Positions 32,250 to 39,899 of a stretch of 64,000 nucleotides of DNA are shown piece after piece (position 1 is the first letter of the stretch; each line of letters begins with the position of its first letter). The notes beneath the pieces were generated by a model. It did no database searches. It was not told the origin of the DNA and was given only the letters and a program-made list of their open reading frames with translations. This stretch comes from Labrys monachus (GTDB taxonomy: Bacteria > Pseudomonadota > Alphaproteobacteria > Rhizobiales > Labraceae): positions 5,401,001 to 5,465,000 of the forward strand of contig NZ_JAUSVK010000001.1 in the NCBI RefSeq assembly GCF_030814655.1. Reading direction: 5' to 3'. A program made the translations under genes and the position numbers.

Positions 32250-32963
32250 TTAGTCCCGGCCCTCGCCTCGCGGCCGGATACTGCCTCGAATCCATCCTCT
32301 TACGGTGTCTACCTCGACGCTGGTTTCACAGCATATCGAAACAATAGTCGCGAGTTGTCCCATATAGGATGAGCCATAGATAGCTCTGGTGAATCTATTA
32401 AGGGAGAGAACTTTAACCCGTATCCCATCCTCAGCTTGAGATTTTCCGCTTCTATCAATGTAATAAGGGTTAGAATACTGATGCTCCTCGACTTCAGTTG
32501 CCAAATTATCGAAATATTCACTTACCATGACCAGGGCATCTCTCAGTTTTTCGTTGCTTAGGCCGCCCATAGGATCGTTGGCTGCCCAAGTGCATTGAAG
32601 AGCGGCCTCTCGCCATTGCCCTGTAGATTTCCGAATGAGATTTCCCATCACCGGTTGATTGTTGATCTGCGTTTCGAGCGATGCGGCCAAGAAAATGGAT
32701 CCACAGGCAATTTCCGCGAGGTCACAGTCATGCGTTTCCACCTCCAGCATTGCCGGGCGATAGAGATCGTCCAGCGCATCCAGGCGCGTCTGAAAGGCCC
32801 TTGCATCCTCTCGCACCTGGAGGTCGCCTTGTCCCTTCAGATAGCTCCAGACTTTTGTCATTTTTGGATGTTCAATGAGACGCTGAGCTGTCTTGTTTGC
32901 CTGAAGTTGTTGGGTTTCCGCGAGTTGCTTTAAAAGCTGCGGAGCGCCGAGCCTATTGAGCAT
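32250..32963 (-). CDS. Unknown protein coupled to the integrase gene
   Basis: 237 residues; its start overlaps the integrase stop by 11 bp. Mostly helical, soluble, with KMTKVWSYLKGQGDLQVRED near residue 34 and SLNRFTRAIYGSSYMGQLAT near 190. Base composition is noticeably more AT-rich than the neighbours, which suggests separately acquired cargo. I recognise no family. Position next to the integrase is where many elements keep defence or fitness cargo, but nothing in the sequence shows such a function. Confidence 0.65.
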   Translation of the reverse strand: MLNRLGAPQLLKQLAETQQLQANKTAQRLIEHPKMTKVWSYLKGQGDLQVREDARAFQTRLDALDDLYRPAMLEVETHDCDLAEIACGSIFLAASLETQINNQPVMGNLIRKSTGQWREAALQCTWAANDPMGGLSNEKLRDALVMVSEYFDNLATEVEEHQYSNPYYIDRSGKSQAEDGIRVKVLSLNRFTRAIYGSSYMGQLATIVSICCETSVEVDTVRGWIRGSIRPRGEGRD

Positions 32964-34278
32964 GATGCGCCACCCTTATCGGCACCACATTGGCCGTCGG
33001 CGTGTCGGCCACCAGTTGCGCAACGAACCGCCCCCAGGTCTCTAGCGCCGCCCGCTTCTCATCCGAAAACGAATGCCGCTGATAAACCCCTACGATTCCC
33101 CCGAACGAACCGGAGACGTGGTTGAGGATTTTTTCGATCACAGGGAGGTTTATGCCCAGTCGAGCCATGCCGGATGCCATCGTCCTGCGAAGGTCGTGGA
33201 AGGTCCAGCGCTCCGGCTCGCCGATCTTGTCAGCATTTCCCCCGGCATCGGCCGCGGACCTGCGGAGCGCCTCCAGGATGGATTTGTCCAGCGAGCGCTT
33301 CGCCTTCGCGTAGCCGGAGACGGGCGTCTCCCCCGTGGTCGTGAAGACGTAAACGGCGCCTTTCTTGCCTGAGATTTTCGGCAGCTTCCGTAAGATCTCT
33401 ACGGCCGGCGCTGACAGTGGCACCTCGTGAGCAACGCCGTTCTTGGCTCGCTCTTTCGGAATGGTCCACAGCGCCTTGTCCAAGTCGACCTCGGACCATT
33501 GCATTCCCGCGACTTCCTCGCGGCGCTGACCGGTCAAGAGCAGCAACTGCGCAAGAGGTCCGAAGGGCCAGCCCTGCCCCTCCGCGGCGTTCCAGACAAG
33601 GCGGAGTTCGATATCGGACAGCACGCGGTCACGGCTGGTTTCGCCGGTGGGCGCCTTGAGCCCCGCGCAAGGCGAGATCTGCAAAATGCCGCGCTCCACG
33701 CACCAGTTGAAAAGCTTACGAACCACGGCCAGGACGCGGTTGGCCTGAACCGGTGCGCCACGATCAACGATCCCATCGAGCAGATCGATGACGTCACGCT
33801 TCGCAATGTCCTGGACGCTGCGCTTCTTCCAAAGCGGCACAACCTCCCGATTGAGGATCCGCTCATATTCACGCCAACTCGATTCCCGCGTATTCGGCTT
33901 CGCGTATCGGTCGATGAATGACGAAGCGATCTTCTCGACGGTGTCCCTTTCCGCCCGCCCTGCTTCCTCGGCAGCCTTCCGGGTCTCTTTCTTCTCCGAC
34001 GCTGGATCGACGCCATCCGCCACCTGGGCGCGCAGGCGCTCGGCCTTCTTTCTCGCCTCGGCGAGGCCAAGCCCGTCGCCCAGGTAGGGACCGATCGTGA
34101 ACTTCGCCGGCTTGCCGTTGATTCTATAGCGGAATGCCCAGCTGAGGCGCCGCTCGCCATCGGGCCGGGCGGGCTGAACGACCAGATAGAGCCCCCTCAC
34201 CTTTCCGTCCGGTATCTCGCGACGAGCGGGGCCTGGACGAAGATTGTCGATAGCCACCTGCGTGAGGTTGTTACCCAT
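32953..34278 (-). CDS. int: P4-type tyrosine integrase
   Basis: 441 residues from ATG at 34278; the in-frame extension to 34362 reads through the GTTACCC arm sites. N-terminal DUF4102 arm-binding domain (1-90), SAM-like core-binding domain (about 110-200), catalytic domain with Arg in LTGQRREEVAGMQW, His-x-x-Arg in FHDLRRTMASGMARLG and the nucleophile Tyr in IVGVYQRHSF. All catalytic residues are present, so the element could still move. It reads toward the element interior, 178 bp from attR. Confidence 0.95.
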   Translation of the reverse strand: MGNNLTQVAIDNLRPGPARREIPDGKVRGLYLVVQPARPDGERRLSWAFRYRINGKPAKFTIGPYLGDGLGLAEARKKAERLRAQVADGVDPASEKKETRKAAEEAGRAERDTVEKIASSFIDRYAKPNTRESSWREYERILNREVVPLWKKRSVQDIAKRDVIDLLDGIVDRGAPVQANRVLAVVRKLFNWCVERGILQISPCAGLKAPTGETSRDRVLSDIELRLVWNAAEGQGWPFGPLAQLLLLTGQRREEVAGMQWSEVDLDKALWTIPKERAKNGVAHEVPLSAPAVEILRKLPKISGKKGAVYVFTTTGETPVSGYAKAKRSLDKSILEALRRSAADAGGNADKIGEPERWTFHDLRRTMASGMARLGINLPVIEKILNHVSGSFGGIVGVYQRHSFSDEKRAALETWGRFVAQLVADTPTANVVPIRVAHHAQ

Positions 34279-34348
34279 GGCTCGGACCGTCCGTTGACAT
34301 ACGGGTAACACGAGGGTAACGGAATATCCGTGTCTTCTGGTGTTACCC
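34270..34348. promoter_or_regulatory. Candidate right arm-type integrase sites
   Basis: Four heptamers: GTTACCC at 34270-34276 and 34342-34348, GGGTAAC at 34303-34309 and 34314-34320. They overlap the int start and its promoter region, so integrase could repress its own gene. Same heptamer as at the left end. Confidence 0.55.
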
Positions 34349-34455
34349 AATGTCGACGACATTAGCAGACATCACCCGACATAACAATGAGATATATAGG
34401 GTTTTTGTGCTCAGGATGTCCTGTTGTGTCTGTGTGTGTCGCCTCCAAATCGGCA

Positions 34456-34510
34456 ACTCTTAATCAGCGGGTCCCAGGTTCGAGCCCTGGTGCGCCCACC
34501 ATCGGAAAGC
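34456..34510. repeat. attR, right copy of 55-bp direct repeat
   Basis: Identical to 18606-18660. It contains only the 3' part of tRNA-Lys, so it is the displaced half of the original gene and not a functional tRNA. Confidence 0.95.
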
Positions 34511-34905
34511 CCGGGGCTGAGGGCGGTATCTGCCCAGCCCTGCGGGGCGATCTCATTGAATATCGATTTTGGAGCGGATGATCGCAGCTGCTCGGTTTGT
34601 TGCCGTTTGAGCTGCCCTGGCGACAGGTTGGCAGCTGTCGCTCCAAACAGCTCAAAGTTCCAGCGCGGCCCTTCCCCACGGTTCATCACACGCCATCACG
34701 GGCCGCTTCTTGCCGACACGCGTTCGGTACAAGTGAATCGGGCGAAAACCATCCAGCGGCACTGTCCTGACCTCGGCGTTTCTCGTCCATCGGCGATCTC
34801 CACGCTCAATGCCGATTTTTTGATTGGCTCTGCCGGTAATATCTTACAATACGACTTTGACGGGCGTAGATTGTCCCTATTCGCGAATCATCAGCGAGCG
34901 GCACT
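34511..34905. other. Non-coding stretch after attR
   Basis: 395 bp of chromosomal flank between attR and the first RHH gene. I see no convincing gene or structured element; frames here have no recognisable homology. Confidence 0.4.
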
Positions 34906-35121
34906 TTGCGAAGCAAAATAGTCAAACGGTCTGTTGTGATCTCCGGCCACAATACGAGCGTCACCCTCGAAGAAGGCTTCTGGGAAGCTTTGAAAGAGAT
35001 TGCCGATGACCGGGGCACCACGCCCACCCAGCTCATCGCCGCCATCGACCGGGACCGAAGCTTGAACAATCTTTCGTCGGCGATCCGGGTTTTCGTGTTG
35101 GAAAACATCCGCAAGGAATAG
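34906..35121 (+). CDS. Ribbon-helix-helix (RHH_4-like) protein 1
   Basis: 71 residues from a TTG at 34906, the only start in frame. KRSVVISGHNTSVTLEEGFW forms the strand and first helix; ALKEIADDRGTTPTQLIAAI the second; the C-terminus SSAIRVFVLENIRK is the conserved end of this compact arc-like family in alphaproteobacteria. Followed by a paralogue. Probably a transcriptional regulator. Confidence 0.75.
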   Translation: MRSKIVKRSVVISGHNTSVTLEEGFWEALKEIADDRGTTPTQLIAAIDRDRSLNNLSSAIRVFVLENIRKE

Positions 35122-35207
35122 TCGGCAGCCGGTTGTGTCATTCAGCACAGCGTTCTCTCAAGTATTTCAATAGCTGTCATGGAGAGATCGATGCGCAGGA
35201 CACCGCC

Positions 35208-35444
35208 GTGAAAAGTAACATTATCAAACGATCAGTGAAGATCGATGGACGCAGCACAAGCATCTCCCTTGAGAATGCGTTCTGGGAAGAGCTCAAGAGG
35301 ATTGCGGCCGAGAAGAACATTACTACTTACCGGCTGGTCACCGACATAAGCGTCGACAGTCCGCATTTCAATTTGTCGTCCGCCATCCGGCTCTTCGTGC
35401 TGGAACACGCCCGCCGCAACCGGCGCGCCAAAGCGGAAACCTGA
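35208..35444 (+). CDS. Ribbon-helix-helix (RHH_4-like) protein 2
   Basis: 78 residues from GTG at 35208 with CAGGA 7 bp upstream; a TTG at 35133 would add 25 residues without homology. IIKRSVKIDGRSTSISLENAF, ELKRIAAEKNITTYRLVTDI and LSSAIRLFVLEHARR align with the gene just upstream, so the pair is a tandem duplication with about half the residues kept. Confidence 0.75.
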   Translation: MKSNIIKRSVKIDGRSTSISLENAFWEELKRIAAEKNITTYRLVTDISVDSPHFNLSSAIRLFVLEHARRNRRAKAET

Positions 35445-35537
35445 CCGAGGGGGGCCCGGCCCCCGCCCTCGCCCCCTATTCGTCATGCCGGCGGGGCGAA
35501 GATACCCCCGAAGCATTCGGGAATGCGGCGCAATGCC

Positions 35538-35696
35538 TCAGCCGTGACGCGCAAGGTCCGGAATGTCGGACCGGCAAAAGCCGATCTCGGCGAGATCCTT
35601 GTCGGTCAGCATCTGGTAGGCGTCGAGGCGAGCCCGGTAGGCACTGTAGGCCCTGTAGCGGGCACGAAGATTGGCGATGAGCCCCGCGAAGATCAT
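35538..35696 (-). CDS. DUF1127 small protein
   Basis: 52 residues, MIFAGLIANLRARYRAYSAY...; ends CRSDIPDLARHG. The pattern LxANLRARxRAYxAYRxxxDAYQMLTDKDLAEIGFCRSDI is the DUF1127 domain. Short Arg-rich proteins of this kind in Agrobacterium and relatives affect phosphate and carbon metabolism through RNA binding. AAAGGA lies 7 bp upstream of the ATG. Confidence 0.82.
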   Translation of the reverse strand: MIFAGLIANLRARYRAYSAYRARLDAYQMLTDKDLAEIGFCRSDIPDLARHG

Positions 35697-36322
35697 GATG
35701 GAATTCCTTTCTTGCTGCAGCGCAATATAGGAAGCCTCGCTCGGCCGGGTAGCATCGAATATGCATGCCTATCATGCGGCGCCTGCCTTCCGCCCGGCTG
35801 GGTCCGTGCGGGGAAGCCCGGCGGCCACGCTTCGCATTCCTGTTTCCCCCGGCTGTTTTCGAACGGCCGGCATGCCGCCCTCCGCCCCGCGCCCCGCTTC
35901 TCGAAATAGCCGCTAATGTTCTCTAAATGTTCACACGACGAAATCGAACCTCTCCTCACCGTCGAACGTTGATCTTCAGTCCGCAATCCAGGGCAGATCG
36001 CCATGATGTTGCCGCCGGCGGCGCACATACAGAACGGAAGGGGAACGACATCACTCCCCTTGCAAAATATACTCCTGAAATAGGAACTAATTCCTCTATA
36101 TTCGATATTAACACTGATAATTCCGGCACTATACAAGCCGATCGCAAAGACAATATCCTGTCCCTGGGCAAAAAGTTGCGCTTTTTTCTTTGGCCGATTC
36201 GGACTATCAGTGGAGAGCGCTGCGCCCTCGTCGCAATCCCGCCTGCAAGAAGGGATAGGCTTGCCGAGGCGCTGTTGCGGGGCAGCGACGGGCGCATCCG
36301 TCGAAATAGAGGGAGTAGACAC
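35697..36322. other. Long intergenic region, AT-rich in part
   Basis: 626 bp between divergent genes (DUF1127 leftward, secreted protein rightward). About 36055-36190 is AT-rich and may hold promoters. I see no gene I can support. Confidence 0.4.
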
Positions 36323-36814
36323 ATGCTTCGTTCCGTTATTCTTTGTGCCGGATTTCTGGTTGCGGGGGCCGTTGCCTTCTCGGCGCCGGCACAGGCGCTC
36401 ACCATGAAGGAGTGTGGTGAGAAGTACCAAGCCGCGAAGACGGCAAACACATTGAACGGCCAGACCTGGAGCGAATTCCGCAAGGTTCAATGCGGCGCGG
36501 AGACGGCGCCGTCCGCTCCCTCGGCACCGGCAAGCACGACGGCTCCGGCGACCACGAGCACCACCGCACCGGCCAATGCCGCTTCGACCACGCCGGCGAA
36601 GCCCGCGGCGCCCGCCGCCGTCGATTCGGCCAACGTCGTGTTCCCCACAGCGATCGCGCCGGAGTTCTCGACACTGACGCCCGCCAAGGGGCGCATCAAG
36701 ACCTGTGCCAAGCAATGGCATGCGAACAAGACCTCGGGCGGCAACGGCAACTTGAAGTGGATCCAGAAGGGCGGCGGCTATTGGAGCGAGTGCAACAAGC
36801 ACCTGAAGGGTTGA
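36323..36814 (+). CDS. Secreted Cys-motif protein of unknown function
   Basis: 163 residues from ATG at 36323 (GGGAG 7 bp upstream). Signal peptide about 1-25 (ILCAGFLVAGAVAFSAPAQA). Two short Cys modules, TMKECGEKYQAAKTANTL with FRKVQCG, and RIKTCAKQWHANKTSG with WSECNKHLKG, are joined by a Ser/Thr/Ala/Pro-rich linker (about 58-100). This two-module layout is familiar from Hyphomicrobiales hypotheticals. Periplasmic or extracellular; function unknown. Confidence 0.75.
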   Translation: MLRSVILCAGFLVAGAVAFSAPAQALTMKECGEKYQAAKTANTLNGQTWSEFRKVQCGAETAPSAPSAPASTTAPATTSTTAPANAASTTPAKPAAPAAVDSANVVFPTAIAPEFSTLTPAKGRIKTCAKQWHANKTSGGNGNLKWIQKGGGYWSECNKHLKG

Positions 36815-37535
36815 TCGACCTCGGCTGCATGCCTTGCGTTGGATGACGTGAACAGACGCTCCGGGCGCGGCGCCAAATACCGTGCCCGGGACGTGGGGGG
36901 GCGCCCGCGGAAGCCTCGCATAGGCGCTGATGAGCCAAAGCGACGCATTCAGCCTGCACATAGCGGCTATGTGCGATCATTGTGCATCGCAGCATGATTT
37001 TACTGTATGTTGCAGCGCAGCAAATCGGCTTGCGCGCGATCGCCGCGCCTGTCCCGGAAGCGTTCGACCGCACCTCGGTTCGCGTGAAGCTCGGTGGCGT
37101 GACACCTGGCGGCATGAGACCGAACGAGACGCGGTCGCTCGAGGCCGGCAGCCAAGGGAACGACCGCCATGCTTTTTACCGGCTTCATCGCTTCGCTCAT
37201 CATGCGGCTCTACACACACCAGGCCCATCGTCACGGCGAACGGCAATGGCCCTCTCTGCGCCGGCGCGACGACGAGGATGGCGGCGAGCAACGCCGGGCG
37301 TTGTAGCCTTCGGCTGCCGGAAGCCTCGCGACGCCGGCGTGTTTCGTCGTCCGGTTCGGCGGCGAATCGATGCCGACAAAACCTGTTTCACCCGCTTCTT
37401 TCTTGTTCTAACGTCACAGGTTGACGCTCTGTCGAAGCTCGGGAGGCGGACGCGGAGCCCGCCGGCTCGCTCCGGCGACAAGGCTGTGACGGGGAGAAGG
37501 GGCGGGCCTGTTCCCGTCGGCAACGGGGCGCCGCC
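36815..37535. other. Long intergenic region with palindrome and one small frame
   Basis: 721 bp before the RpiR-type regulator. It contains the 19-bp palindrome GCACATAGCGGCTATGTGC (36956-36974), a possible operator, and the small frame listed at 37169-37306. Otherwise I see nothing I can support. Confidence 0.4.
37169..37306 (+). CDS. Possible 45-residue small protein
   Basis: MLFTGFIASLIMRLYTHQAH... followed by a basic, then acidic tail ending EQRRAL. A short hydrophobic start and AAGGGA 9 bp upstream give modest support; the Arg/His-rich middle resembles DUF1127-like small proteins only loosely. Confidence 0.3.
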   Translation: MLFTGFIASLIMRLYTHQAHRHGERQWPSLRRRDDEDGGEQRRAL

Positions 37536-38363
37536 ATGACCGAGGACGACACGCGCGATTTTGCCGAATTCTCCGCGCGCCTCGCCGAACGGGCCGAACA
37601 ATTGCCCAAACGCCTGCGCCAGGTCGCCCAATTCGCACGGGACCATCCCGATGAGATCGCGCTGGGAACGGCGGCTTCCGTCGCCGAGAATGCCGGCGTG
37701 CAGGCTTCGACCCTCGTGCGCTTCGCCAAGACGCTCGGCTATGCCGGCTTCTCCGATCTCCAGCAGGTGTTCCTGGCGCGCCTGAAGAAGCGCTTTCCCG
37801 ACTACCGCCAGCGTGTTGCGCTGCTGCGTGCCGGCCCCGACGAAGGCTCCCTCTCCGGGCCGCTCCTCAACGGCTTCGCCGACGCCGCCGTCCTCTCGGT
37901 CGAACGCCTGCGCAACGCGATCGACCTCAGCCTGGTCGACGCGGCGATCGAACTTCTCGCCGGGGCAGACATCATCCACCTCGTCGCCGCCCGCCGCCTC
38001 TTCCCGGTGACGGCCTATCTCGCCTATGCCTTCGGAAATCTCGGCCAGCGCTGCGCGCTGCTCGATCATATCGGGCAACTCGGCCGCGAGCAGATGGCTC
38101 TGGCCGGGCCGAAGGACGTCGTCCTGGCCGTCAGCTATGCGCCCTACGCGCCTGCAACCATCGACCTCGCCACCATCGCTGCGCAGCGCGGCAATGCCAT
38201 CGTCGCCATCACCGACAGTCCGTCCAGCCCGCTCGCGCGCCTCGCCGCCGTGCGCCTCGACGTGGAGGAGGCCGACCACGGCGCCTTCCGCTCGCTGGCC
38301 GCCACCTTCGCTCTCGCCATGACCCTTGCGGTCGGCACCGCCGAACGCAAGGGGCGGGACTGA
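37536..38363 (+). CDS. iolR: MurR/RpiR-family regulator, probable inositol regulator
   Basis: 275 residues. N-terminal HTH_6 (about 20-85; LGTAASVAENAGVQASTLVR, FAKTLGYAGFSDLQQVF) and C-terminal SIS sugar-phosphate-binding domain (about 120-265; ADIIHLVAARRLFPV, DVVLAVSYAPYAPATIDLA). RpiR-type IolR represses inositol genes in Sinorhizobium. It lies beside idhA, which is transcribed toward it, supporting the same role. The inducer would be an inositol-pathway phosphate such as the IolC product. Confidence 0.8.
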   Translation: MTEDDTRDFAEFSARLAERAEQLPKRLRQVAQFARDHPDEIALGTAASVAENAGVQASTLVRFAKTLGYAGFSDLQQVFLARLKKRFPDYRQRVALLRAGPDEGSLSGPLLNGFADAAVLSVERLRNAIDLSLVDAAIELLAGADIIHLVAARRLFPVTAYLAYAFGNLGQRCALLDHIGQLGREQMALAGPKDVVLAVSYAPYAPATIDLATIAAQRGNAIVAITDSPSSPLARLAAVRLDVEEADHGAFRSLAATFALAMTLAVGTAERKGRD

Positions 38364-38526
38364 TTCGAGGCTGTCGGACGCGCATATGTGCCGTTGCTCG
38401 CAATCCGCCGCGGCGACGCCTCACCGGCGAAAAGGCGTGATCGCCGATCCTCCGTTTCGGAAACGCCGAGCGGGCCGGAAGGAAAAGGCGGTCGGCAGTC
38501 GCGCCCTCCCGGGGAACCCCGTCGTC

Positions 38527-39513
38527 CTATACCCGCACGGTCTGCCCCATCTGCGCCGATTCGGTTGCGGCGTCGGCGAGGATCTGCGCCTTCAAGCCGT
38601 CCTCTCCGGAGGGGCTCGGCATCGTTCCGGCGGCGATCGCATCGAGAAAGGCGGTCATTTCCAGGCGATAGGCTTCCGCATAGCGTTCGAGGAAGAAGTC
38701 CTGCACGGGATCGGCGAGGAAGCCGGCCTGCGTCGCCACCTCCACGGTGGTGCGCGGCACGTTATGGGCGCGGATCATGCCCTTGGAGCCGTGCACCTCG
38801 ATGCGCTGGTCGTAGCCATAGGTGGCCCGGCGCGAATTGGAGATCTGCGCGATCCGTCCCGATGCCGTCTTGAGGAGCACCGCGGCGGTGTCGACATCCC
38901 CCGCCCTGCCGATGGCCGGGTCCACCAGGGCCGATGCCACCGCATGGACTTCCACCGGGTCTTCGCCCAGCAGGAAGCGCGCGAGATCGAGGTCGTGGAT
39001 CATCATGTCGCGGAACAGGCCTCCCGAGGTCTCGATGTAGGAAATCGGCGGCGGCGCCGGGTCGCGCGAAATGACGGTGAGCAGCTCGATCTCACCGATC
39101 GCCCCCTCCCCGATCCGCCGCTTCAGATCGGCGAAATTCGGATCGAACCGCCGATTGAAACCGATCATCAGCGGCCTGCCGGTCTTGCCGACCACGTCCA
39201 GGCACGCCCGGATGCGCGCCGACGACAGGTCGACGGGCTTCTCGCAGAACACCGCCTTGCCCGCCCGTGCCGCTTTCTCGATGAGATCGGCATGGGTGGT
39301 GGTCGGCGTGCAGATCAGGACCGCGTCGACATCGGGCGCCGCGATCGCCTCCTCGATCGGACGTATGGCCGCCCCGGTTTCGGCCGCGAGCGCCTCGGCC
39401 GAAGGCAGGTGCGCGTCCGAAACCGACACCAGCCTGGCGCGCGGGTGCCGGGCTGCGTTGCGGCCATGGATCTTTCCGATGCGGCCGGCACCGAGAAGTG
39501 CGATCTGAATCAT
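38527..39513 (-). CDS. idhA: Inositol 2-dehydrogenase (IdhA/IolG)
   Basis: 328 residues from ATG at 39513; GGGGAGAGAA just upstream is the ribosome site, so the start four codons earlier is wrong. GFO/IDH/MocA family: Rossmann motif ALLGAGRIGKIHGRN, EKP motif in VFCEKPVDLS, and the active-site IHDLDLARFLLGE. Oxidises myo-inositol to 2-keto-myo-inositol with NAD+, the first step of the pathway run by the divergent iolCDEB genes. Confidence 0.92.
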   Translation of the reverse strand: MIQIALLGAGRIGKIHGRNAARHPRARLVSVSDAHLPSAEALAAETGAAIRPIEEAIAAPDVDAVLICTPTTTHADLIEKAARAGKAVFCEKPVDLSSARIRACLDVVGKTGRPLMIGFNRRFDPNFADLKRRIGEGAIGEIELLTVISRDPAPPPISYIETSGGLFRDMMIHDLDLARFLLGEDPVEVHAVASALVDPAIGRAGDVDTAAVLLKTASGRIAQISNSRRATYGYDQRIEVHGSKGMIRAHNVPRTTVEVATQAGFLADPVQDFFLERYAEAYRLEMTAFLDAIAAGTMPSPSGEDGLKAQILADAATESAQMGQTVRV

Positions 39514-39660
39514 TTCTCTCCCCATGATCCCGGCTTTGCCGGGCCGTCTGGTCTATGGATAGGACTGTCCGGCAAGGCCGGACGTCCTTCGCGCCGCGGG
39601 ACAGCCGGAGCGCGACCGCCAGCATAATAGGCTGATATCGAAGAAAATATGGCATTTTTG

Positions 39661-39684
39661 TTCTATATTGACAATTCAATAGAA
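39661..39684. promoter_or_regulatory. Divergent iol promoter region with palindrome
   Basis: AT-rich island in the 386-bp idhA-iolC spacer. TTCTAT-N12-ATAGAA (39661-39684) is a candidate IolR operator. It covers a TTGACA -35 box for iolC (39668-39673) and, on the other strand, TTGTCA with a CATATT -10 at 17 bp for idhA. The rest of the spacer (39690-39899) is GC-rich with no gene. Confidence 0.5.
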
Positions 39685-39899
39685 TATATGTTTCATTTTT
39701 CGGCGCGGAAGGGAAAGGGCGGCCTTGAAATCGGCACGGCTTTCCCGGTCTGTGCGCCGAGAAGAAGTGCGAAGGGCCTGATCCGGGCTTCGCAGCGAGG
39801 AACCGCACGAGCCGGCATCCCGTATCTCCGAGCGGCCTCCGCCACGCCGGAAGGGTCGCCTGCGAAGATGGGCGAGGCCGGGCTGCCTGGAGGTCGACG

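Noticed and set aside
34456-34510. Second tRNA-Lys
   Set aside because: Only the 3' part is present (no acceptor 5' strand or D-arm); it is attR.
36919-36928. Second copy of the MITE end (CATAGGCGCT)
   Set aside because: Only 10 of 13 bases match and no partner inverted repeat or target duplication is visible nearby.
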